Below are positions 56,357 through 62,106 of a DNA stretch of 62,106 nt, piece after piece. The position numbers and the translations under genes were made by a program. The notes under the pieces are model-generated. The model did no database searches. It saw only the letters and a program-made list of their open reading frames with translations, and had not been told where the DNA came from. The stretch is taken from IMG/VR virus record IMGVR_UViG_3300026530_000001, positions 1-62,106 of that record. One strand, given 5' to 3'. The first letter of the stretch is position 1, and each line of letters starts with the position of its first letter. This DNA is from a virus.

Positions 56357-57217
56357 ATGATTAACCTAGCACGAAGAGAGAGCAAAGCACCGTTATTGAA
56401 ACCGGGCGAACGAAACGGGAAACCTGTACAGGCAAAGTCCCGCCACCTGAAAGCGCCTCGCTACGAAGTTCTGAAAGACAAAATCAGAACGTGGTGGAAC
56501 GATCGGCTAAAGATCGGCGAAGCCCTTGCGGAGATAAGAGACGAAAAACTCTACAAGGCCGAGTATTCAACCTTTGAAGAATTCTGTACTGATGAATTCG
56601 GCCTCAAGCACTCTCAAGCCTACGGATTGATCGCCGCGGTAGCGGTTAAAGAGTCTCTAAAACCTTCCGCCATGGCGGACAAAATCACGAACGAGCGGCA
56701 GGCCCGAGCGCTCGCCGCCGTGCCCCAAGAAAAGCGCGTCGAGGTTTTAACCGAAGCCGCGAAAGCGCCAGGTCCGGTTACTGCGAAACGAATCACCGCA
56801 GCCGCAAAATCAAACGGTCACGTTGCGAAGGTGGAACCTCCGAAGCCCGCCGCGCGTCTCGACAAAACCGGATACGCGATCCCTGAAACGATTCTGGAAG
56901 ATTGGGATCGGGCTGAGGAAACCGCGCGGCGAATGCTGAGTGCGGTAAGCAGTCTCCGATCTGAATTGAAGAACGCGAAGGACGAGAACGATCCGATCTT
57001 CGCGGAAGTGACCAATTCCACCATTGCCGATCTCAACAACGCTTACACGAGTTTCAAGTGCGTCGTTCCGTATGCGGTTTGCACAAGCTGTCAAGGTCGT
57101 GCGCCGAAGAAATGCTCGCTCTGTCGCGGTCGCGGATTTATGAGTGAGTTTGCCTGGAGAAGTTATGTGCCGGCAGAGGCGAAGGCCATGCGCGAGGCGG
57201 TAAGCAAAAAGAAATGA
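56357..57217 (+). CDS. Hypothetical replication-region protein with zinc knuckles
   Basis: 286 residues. An N-terminal helical domain (RTWWNDRLKIGEALAEIRD ... FEEFCTDEFGLKHSQAYGLI, about 37-95) resembles DUF3102/ParB-associated domains. The C-terminus has CTSC ... CSLCRGRGF (about 237-256), a DnaJ-like zinc knuckle. Its coding sequence contains the second copy of the 18-bp palindromic repeat, read as PSAMAD. Coupled to the helicase by ATGA. Confidence 0.62.
   Translation: MINLARRESKAPLLKPGERNGKPVQAKSRHLKAPRYEVLKDKIRTWWNDRLKIGEALAEIRDEKLYKAEYSTFEEFCTDEFGLKHSQAYGLIAAVAVKESLKPSAMADKITNERQARALAAVPQEKRVEVLTEAAKAPGPVTAKRITAAAKSNGHVAKVEPPKPAARLDKTGYAIPETILEDWDRAEETARRMLSAVSSLRSELKNAKDENDPIFAEVTNSTIADLNNAYTSFKCVVPYAVCTSCQGRAPKKCSLCRGRGFMSEFAWRSYVPAEAKAMREAVSKKK
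56664..56681. repeat. 18-bp repeat with 14-bp palindrome, copy 2
   Basis: Exact match to 19522-19539, here inside the gene at 56357 where it encodes part of KPSAMADK. The rest of the surrounding sequence is unrelated to copy 1. Confidence 0.75.
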
Positions 57218-58911
57218 GCGAAATCACCTTACGTCCGTATCAGCAAACAGCGGTCGCGGCTGCTTTTTCTGAGTGGGCCGACAACGACTCGACGTTGATC
57301 GTCATGCCGACCGGGACCGGAAAGTCCGTCGTGTTTGCTGACATCATTTCTCGCGTTCAACCAAAGCGCGTGTTAGTTCTGGCCCACCGTTCCGAACTGA
57401 TCGATCAAGCGCGTCGGCACGTAGAGAAAATCGGGTTGCCCGTCGCTGTTGAGATGGCAGATATGTACGCGGAGGATTGTTTCTGGGCAGACACGCCGAT
57501 CATCGTTTCGACTGTTCAAACTCAGATTGCCGGCAATGCTGGCGCTGGAAGAATGACGAGATTCGATCCATATGATTTTGGTTTAGTGATCTGTGACGAA
57601 GCCCACCACTTCACCGCGAAGAGTTTTGCCAAAGTTCTAAATCACTATCGTCAGAATCCCGATCTGAAAATCCTCGGAGTTACCGCCACGCCTGACCGAG
57701 CTGACGAGGCTGCGTTGGGTCAGGTCTTTCAAAGCGTCGCGTATGACTACGAGATTCTTGATGCGATCAATGACGGATGGTTAGTTCCGATCGAACAGCA
57801 AATGGTAACGATCGACGGGTTGGATTTTTCTCAGATTAGAACTACCGCAGGAGACTTAAACGGGGCAGACCTTGCGGCGATCATGGAGGCAGAAAAGAAC
57901 CTTCATGGAATCGTTTCTGCCTCACTCGACATCATCGGAGATCGGCGCACGTTGGTTTTCGCTGTGACCGTCAAGCAAGCCGAAATGTACGCGGAGATTT
58001 TCAATCGACATAAGCCGGGAATGGCTGATTGGGTTTGCGGCAAGACTCCGAAAGATCAGCGTCACGAGACGTTCAGAAAGTTCGGTAATGGGAACACTCA
58101 GATTCTCGTGAACGTCGGCGTTGCAACCGAGGGCTACGACAATCCAGCCGTCGAGGTAATCGTGCAAGCCAGGCCGACGAAGAGCCGGTGTCTCTATTCG
58201 CAGATGGTCGGACGTGCCACAAGACCGTTGCCGGGGATTGTCGATCGATACGACACGCCGGAAGAGCGCCGTTTCGCAATGGCGAATAGCGCGAAGCCAA
58301 ACTGTTTGGTGATTGATTTCGTGGGCAACTCAGGCCGTCACAAGCTGATGACGACCGCGGACATTCTCGGCGGTCGTGTATCGGACGAAGCAGTCGAACG
58401 AGCCATAGCAAAAGCAAAGGCCCAAGGGAAAGCCGTAAACATGGCCGAAGCGGTTGAAGATGAAGAGCGGATTCTCCGCGAAGAAGTTGAAGAACGAAAG
58501 AGACGCGAAGCCGCACGCAAGGCTCGGATAGTCGGCAAAGCGCAGTTCTCATCCCGATCAATCAATCCGTTTGATGTTTTCCAGTTGGAACCGGCAAGGT
58601 CACGAGGTTGGGATGATGGGAAAGTTCTAACCGAGAAACAGGCGAATCTTTTGCGTAAGCAAGGGATTGATCCAGCCGAGATGACCTACAGCCAAAGCCG
58701 CCAAGTAGTCAACGAAATGTTCCGACGCTGGAAAGGTGGTCTCTGTACTTTGAAGCAGGCGAACCTTTTGAACAAGCACGGCTATGAGACCAAGGACCTG
58801 ACGATGAAAGACGCCTCCGGCCTGATCGATGCGCTCGCAAAAAACGGATGGCGACGCCCGACGAATCCTCCGCCGATTGAAAGCAGACAGGAGGCTCCGC
58901 CGTGGGCATGA
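57214..58911 (+). CDS. Superfamily II DNA/RNA helicase
   Basis: 565 residues. Motif I PTGTGKS (32-38), motif II DEAH (128-131), motif III GVTATPDR, and motif VI QMVGRATRP are all present, as in DEAD/DEAH (UvsW/RecG-like) helicases. The ~100-residue C-terminal part carries two related segments (TEKQANLLRKQGIDPAEMT and TLKQANLLNKHGYETKDLT), a short repeat seen in phage helicases. It is the likely replication or branch-migration helicase. Coupled to primase. Confidence 0.9.
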   Translation: MSEITLRPYQQTAVAAAFSEWADNDSTLIVMPTGTGKSVVFADIISRVQPKRVLVLAHRSELIDQARRHVEKIGLPVAVEMADMYAEDCFWADTPIIVSTVQTQIAGNAGAGRMTRFDPYDFGLVICDEAHHFTAKSFAKVLNHYRQNPDLKILGVTATPDRADEAALGQVFQSVAYDYEILDAINDGWLVPIEQQMVTIDGLDFSQIRTTAGDLNGADLAAIMEAEKNLHGIVSASLDIIGDRRTLVFAVTVKQAEMYAEIFNRHKPGMADWVCGKTPKDQRHETFRKFGNGNTQILVNVGVATEGYDNPAVEVIVQARPTKSRCLYSQMVGRATRPLPGIVDRYDTPEERRFAMANSAKPNCLVIDFVGNSGRHKLMTTADILGGRVSDEAVERAIAKAKAQGKAVNMAEAVEDEERILREEVEERKRREAARKARIVGKAQFSSRSINPFDVFQLEPARSRGWDDGKVLTEKQANLLRKQGIDPAEMTYSQSRQVVNEMFRRWKGGLCTLKQANLLNKHGYETKDLTMKDASGLIDALAKNGWRRPTNPPPIESRQEAPPWA

Positions 58912-59714
58912 TTCGCGTCAACGCACGCAGAAAAATACTTTGCCCGATCTGTAATCACGGCGATTGGTGTGGACTCTCTGGGGATCGAAGCATTGCGATA
59001 TGTATGCGGATCGAATCAGACAAGCCAACACAAAACGGCGGATGGTTGCATAGATTGTCCGATCCGATCGCGTTTCAACCTAAGCCCGTTCCGCGTCCCG
59101 CGATTCAAGAACGCGCGCCGGACTTGATGAGCCTCTGGAATCGCTGGCAACGAGAAACCGATCCTTACTACCTGGACGGCTTTGCAATGACCCTGAACGT
59201 CGATACCGAAGCGTTACGTTCAATCGGCTGCGCGTGGACCGGCAGAGCGTGGGCCTTCCCGATGAAAGACGCGAGCGGAAAGATGATCGGGATTCGACTC
59301 AGAGCAGAGTCAGGATCGAAATGGGCCGTAACCGGATCACATCAAGGTCTTTTCTTTTCGGATATCGAGGACGCAAAAACAGTATTTCTCGTGGAAGGAC
59401 CGACAGACTTAGCGGCGGCATTGACACTCGGGTTGAAGGCTTTCGCACGTCCCGCCTGTCTCGGCCAAGAGCAAATGCTTCTCGATTACGTCCGACGTGT
59501 ACGCGCGAATCGACTGGTGATCGTTTCGGACAATGACTTGCCAGGGCTACGAGGTGCGGAAAAACTCCAAGGCATGTTGCCGATCATGAATTGCGTCTAC
59601 GTCCCGCCGGCGAAAGACCTCCGCGAGTTCGTTTCCCTTGGTGGAACGAAAGATTTAATCGAATCGAGTATCAGAGATTTGGTTTGGACCCGACCGAGGG
59701 CAATAGCAGCATGA
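58902..59714 (+). CDS. TOPRIM primase-like protein
   Basis: 270 residues. An N-terminal zinc-binding segment (CPICNHGDWC ... CMR) is followed by a TOPRIM core: VFLVEGPTDLAAALTLG (conserved Glu) and LVIVSDNDLPGLRGAEKL (DxD-type). It resembles bacteriophage primases and DnaG-like TOPRIM proteins that work with a helicase. GTG 58902 is chosen because AGGAGG is 7 bases away; ATG 58908 overlaps the helicase stop (ATGA) and is also possible. Confidence 0.82.
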   Translation: MGMIRVNARRKILCPICNHGDWCGLSGDRSIAICMRIESDKPTQNGGWLHRLSDPIAFQPKPVPRPAIQERAPDLMSLWNRWQRETDPYYLDGFAMTLNVDTEALRSIGCAWTGRAWAFPMKDASGKMIGIRLRAESGSKWAVTGSHQGLFFSDIEDAKTVFLVEGPTDLAAALTLGLKAFARPACLGQEQMLLDYVRRVRANRLVIVSDNDLPGLRGAEKLQGMLPIMNCVYVPPAKDLREFVSLGGTKDLIESSIRDLVWTRPRAIAA

Positions 59715-59908
59715 TCTGTCTTAACAATCACTCATTCCCTGAGTCCGACATCGGAGCAGTACAACTGGAAAGTGGTGCGCATCTTTGCGGTCGCTGTGTT
59801 GATGCTCTGCTGAGTAAGCCAGCTTATGACTCTATGCCTGAAAGAGTAACAAGAAGATCGGCAGAGTCTGTAGGTGGGGAAGTTAGATCGAGGCCGGTGG
59901 AGAAGTGA
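59711..59908 (+). CDS. Small CxxC protein
   Basis: 65 residues with Cys3 and CGRC near 26-29, then a basic C-terminus (RVTRRSAE). Coupled to primase by ATGA. One of many single-knuckle small proteins in this genome. Function unknown. Confidence 0.55.
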   Translation: MICLNNHSFPESDIGAVQLESGAHLCGRCVDALLSKPAYDSMPERVTRRSAESVGGEVRSRPVEK

Positions 59909-59993
59909 ATTCTTTGTTTCAAAGCCAAGGGCGGATTGAGTCGCCCGTTACGTTAATGATCGTGAGCGCGCTTCGCGCGAGGGGAAAAGAAAG

Positions 59994-60413
59994 ATGCCGT
60001 GTCGAACTGTCAAGGACGAGCAAAACCAGACGACGATGATCGTTTGTAGTCGCGGCCAGCAGAGTCAGAAATGCGAGATTTGCGGTGGCTATGGAGCCAC
60101 GCGCCTCTGTGATTATCCGACCAGCAAAGGCAAGACCTGTGATCGGCGCATGTGCCCGAATTGCAGTGCGCGACCCAAAGGCAAAGACGAGGACTACTGC
60201 CCCGACCACCGCGAGCGCGCAGGCCTCGGCAAGTCAGAACCGAAGTTTGATCTTGAGGGTGCGCGATCCATCGCGGCGCGTTACGACGGGCGATGCAAAA
60301 AGTGCCACGTAGAAGTTTGCGCGGGCGATCAAGTTTTCTACATGCCGCGCGAGAAGTCTGTGCTTTGCGAGCCGTGTACGGCTGAGACGGCGGGACAGGG
60401 ACGGTTGGCATGA
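59994..60413 (+). CDS. Multi-zinc-site protein
   Basis: 139 residues with three groups of Cys/His pairs (CEICG ... CDYP; CDRRMCPNC ... YCPDH; CKKC ... CEPC). It could bind three zinc ions. A hairpin, GCGCG-CTT-CGCGC, lies just upstream, then GAGGGGAAAAGAAAG. The family is a phage zinc protein; nothing points to a catalytic role. Confidence 0.65.
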   Translation: MPCRTVKDEQNQTTMIVCSRGQQSQKCEICGGYGATRLCDYPTSKGKTCDRRMCPNCSARPKGKDEDYCPDHRERAGLGKSEPKFDLEGARSIAARYDGRCKKCHVEVCAGDQVFYMPREKSVLCEPCTAETAGQGRLA

Positions 60414-60688
60414 GTGCACGAATCGGAACATCCACGTGTCATTGCTGCGGCGAGCCTGAATCTCGCGGCGGTTGCGTTCTCGGGTTCCGCTGCGACTGTC
60501 AGTCGCGCCCTGAATGCGATCTTTGTAAGCACTGCACGGATCACCATGTCGAGAATTGTTCCGAACAGATAAGGAATGTATTTGATGTCTTGATGATTAC
60601 AACCGTGTGCGAGTTCCGAAAGAAATACAACATCAACATCTTCGGGAGGCCAACCAATGTTTCACGTTCCAGAACCCTACCGACTTAG
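60410..60688 (+). CDS. Cys-rich small protein
   Basis: 92 residues: CHCCG, CVLGFRCDC, CDLCKHC and HH in the first 50 residues suggest two zinc sites. The C-terminal third (FDVLMITTVCEFRKKYNIN) is hydrophobic and different in character. It overlaps its neighbour upstream as ATGA and the next gene by 32 bases. Confidence 0.52.
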   Translation: MSARIGTSTCHCCGEPESRGGCVLGFRCDCQSRPECDLCKHCTDHHVENCSEQIRNVFDVLMITTVCEFRKKYNINIFGRPTNVSRSRTLPT

Positions 60689-61142
60689 GGGCGGGCCGAT
60701 GGCGACAGATCGCACTTACGGCAATAACGGAGCGTTCGCATTTCGATCTGTGATTGCTGGCCGCAATCTGGCAGTTATCGCTAGTGACGGCGCGGAATGG
60801 AAAGCGTCCGGCTTGGAAGGCGAGCCGTGGGAGCACGTAAGCGTTCACGTCTACCAAGGCAAGAAGGAATATACACCAACATGGATCGAGATGTGCCAAG
60901 CCAAAGATATGTTTTGGGACAAGGACGATCTCGTTATTCAGTTTCACCCGCGCGAGTCTGACTACGTTAACAACCACGCGCACACCTTGCATCTGTGGCG
61001 ACCGATTGGCCAAGAGATACCCGCGCCGCCGCCGCTAACCGTGGGCCTAAAGGACGCGGGCACGATCACGACGCGCGAGCAAGCGGCGAAATTAGTGAGA
61101 GACGTTCAGAGTCAGATTGCGAGCGAAAGCTCGCGGTCATGA
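60657..61142 (+). CDS. Conserved phage protein (DUF7694-like)
   Basis: 161 residues. YGNNGAFAFRS, WEHVSVHV, PTWIEMCQAKDMFWDKDD and SDYVNNHAHTLHLWRP are strongly patterned and match a widely seen phage protein (DUF7694-type, unknown function). The start follows GGGAGG inside the upstream gene. The C-terminal 30 residues look flexible. Confidence 0.72.
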   Translation: MFHVPEPYRLRGGPMATDRTYGNNGAFAFRSVIAGRNLAVIASDGAEWKASGLEGEPWEHVSVHVYQGKKEYTPTWIEMCQAKDMFWDKDDLVIQFHPRESDYVNNHAHTLHLWRPIGQEIPAPPPLTVGLKDAGTITTREQAAKLVRDVQSQIASESSRS

Positions 61143-61277
61143 AAGAAGGAAACGGACGCCACAGTTAGCCCTTTGGTTGCAGAAAAAGAAAGATCGGATT
61201 CAGAGATTGAAGCCACGGTAGTTCGTCGGGGTTCGTTAAGGTCAAAGATTGAGCGGGGTAAAGCGGGAAGGGAAAAC

Positions 61278-61793
61278 ATGAGCGCGGCAGCACATCAACT
61301 CATAAATCAAACGAGCGGCGAGGTCGAGTACTACACGCCCGTTGAAATCATCGAGGCCGCGCGGCGCGTGATGGGGCGAATCGATCTCGATCCGGCAAGC
61401 AGTGAGAATGCAAACCGGATCGTCAGAGCATCGCGAATCTTCACTGAGGCTGATGACGGACTAGCTCAAGACTGGTTCGGCAAAGTATGGATGAATCACC
61501 CGTTTGGCCTCGTTCAAAATCGCAAATGGCCGACAAAGCTGGAGCGCGAATACTTTGAGGGCCGCGTGATTGAAGCGTGCTGCATCACCTATGCATGTAC
61601 GTCTGAGAACTGGTTTCAAATACTCGCCAAGCATCCGCAATGCTATCTGACGCCGCGCACGAACTACCGCCTACCGGATGGCACGATCAAGAAAGGCGTC
61701 TCAAAGGGAAGCGTGATCACGTACCACGGGAGCGATGTCGAGAAGTTTGCGAATGAGTTTCGCGCATTCGGACAGGTGAAGGTCGCAGTCTAG
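61278..61793 (+). CDS. Phage DNA N6-adenine methyltransferase (Dam-like)
   Basis: 171 residues. EYYTPVEIIEAARRVMGRIDLDPASSENAN (about 16-45) and VWMNHPFG (about 70-77, the NPPY-like catalytic box in NHPF form) match the phage N-6-adenine-methyltransferase family. It would methylate adenines in phage DNA, probably against host restriction. AAGGGAAAAC precedes the start. The last residues are standard for the family. Confidence 0.8.
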   Translation: MSAAAHQLINQTSGEVEYYTPVEIIEAARRVMGRIDLDPASSENANRIVRASRIFTEADDGLAQDWFGKVWMNHPFGLVQNRKWPTKLEREYFEGRVIEACCITYACTSENWFQILAKHPQCYLTPRTNYRLPDGTIKKGVSKGSVITYHGSDVEKFANEFRAFGQVKVAV

Positions 61794-61861
61794 CGGATAG
61801 TGAGTCACGAAACCAATTTGTAATGACAGGGTAGGACATGGGAGCAGTAAGAGGGTGAGTT

Positions 61862-62106
61862 ATGGAAGAAACCTTCACAGATAAAGAATTCTGTAAGCAA
61901 TGGAAGATTGATCGGGCTACGTCTTTACGTTGGCGTGACGACGGGATCGTTGGCTACATCAAACTTCCGAACGGGCAGATTCGATATCTGCAACGACACA
62001 TAGACGAACTGCGAGAGCGGTTTGAAAAGTCAGCGGCGGCTCAGGATAGCAATGGCGCGATCAAAAGTGGAGTCGTCAACATTAGCGTAGCGAAACGTCG
62101 TCACGA
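61862..62106 (+). CDS. Excisionase-like HTH protein crossing the circle junction
   Basis: The reading frame starts at ATG 61862 after GAGGGTGAG and runs off the window. Joined through the 99-bp repeat it continues to a TGA at 122-124, giving 89 residues. FTDKEFCKQWKIDRATSLRW is a MerR/excisionase-type HTH, followed by LPNGQIRYLQRHIDEL. It converges on integrase and overlaps its 3' end by about 100 bp. As a DNA-binding protein next to integrase it is the best excisionase candidate. Confidence 0.68.
   Translation, partial: MEETFTDKEFCKQWKIDRATSLRWRDDGIVGYIKLPNGQIRYLQRHIDELRERFEKSAAAQDSNGAIKSGVVNISVAKRRH
62008..62106. repeat. Terminal direct repeat, right copy (circle junction)
   Basis: Identical to 1-99. 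This copy lies within the excisionase-like gene; the left copy overlaps the same bases of integrase when the circle is closed. Confidence 0.95.

Noticed and set aside
61139-61168. Nine-residue open frame after the DUF7694-like gene
   Set aside because: Although it overlaps the stop as ATGA, it is too short to judge and has no pattern.

Overview
The window is the complete genome of a temperate, tailed bacteriophage, seen as a circle opened at an arbitrary point. Bases 1-99 are repeated exactly at 62008-62106. Joining the two copies gives a 62,007-bp circle and completes a small helix-turn-helix gene cut by the window ends. An intact integrase gene and an attP-like copy of the 3' half of a tRNA-Lys gene (1277-1318) show that it can integrate as a prophage. 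The virion genes include terminase, portal, capsid and a 1481-residue transglycosylase-bearing internal protein. I see no tape measure, tail tube or sheath gene, so a short-tailed (podovirus-like) particle is the best inference. The host cannot be named from the sequence. A spanin-like overlapping gene pair and several Sec-type signal peptides suggest a diderm (Gram-negative type) bacterium using ordinary sigma-70-like promoters. Base composition is roughly even in G+C, and nearly every gene has its own Shine-Dalgarno site or an ATGA coupling.

Layout: 23-1111 integrase (leftward), then attP. 1391-8703 is a rightward set of small early or accessory genes: zinc-ribbon proteins, a ParB-like protein, RusA, and a shortened IS1595-type transposase domain. 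A leftward HNH endonuclease is inserted at 1668-2240. 8885-9600 has no convincing gene but is packed with hairpins and runs into a tRNA-Pro gene (9604-9680); it is a candidate large structured RNA. 9803-13553 is the lysis and small membrane-protein block (endolysin, holin-like, spanin-like pair). 13559-39709 is the virion block: two large internal proteins, small and large terminase, portal, scaffold-like, capsid, head completion and tail genes, ending in two tail-fibre-like proteins that carry signal peptides. 39694-49828 is a long leftward operon of accessory genes (SAM methyltransferase, MazG-like, PAPS-reductase-like PP-loop enzyme, SWIM protein, a 24-bp-repeat protein and many zinc microproteins). 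It is driven by a near-consensus promoter at 49893-49921 that carries an operator. 50020-52405 is the regulatory region, with divergent HTH proteins. 52530-61793 is the replication and recombination block: Sak4-like ATPase, PD-(D/E)XK nuclease, SSB, DUF1376-like protein, SF2 helicase, TOPRIM primase and an adenine methyltransferase. The excisionase-like gene at 61862 crosses the circle junction.

The least expected observations are: the large structured RNA candidate joined to tRNA-Pro; an exact 11-bp motif, AACGTAAATCC, in three gaps ahead of lysis, scaffold/capsid and tail-fibre genes; a leader-peptide attenuator-like element at 55552-55690; a divergent switch whose two operators each lie in a promoter spacer, one of them apparently giving a leaderless transcript; a transposase zinc-ribbon/HTH domain apparently reused as a stand-alone gene; and secretion signals on phage tail-fibre-like proteins. 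All functional calls come from motif recognition by eye; no database search was run.
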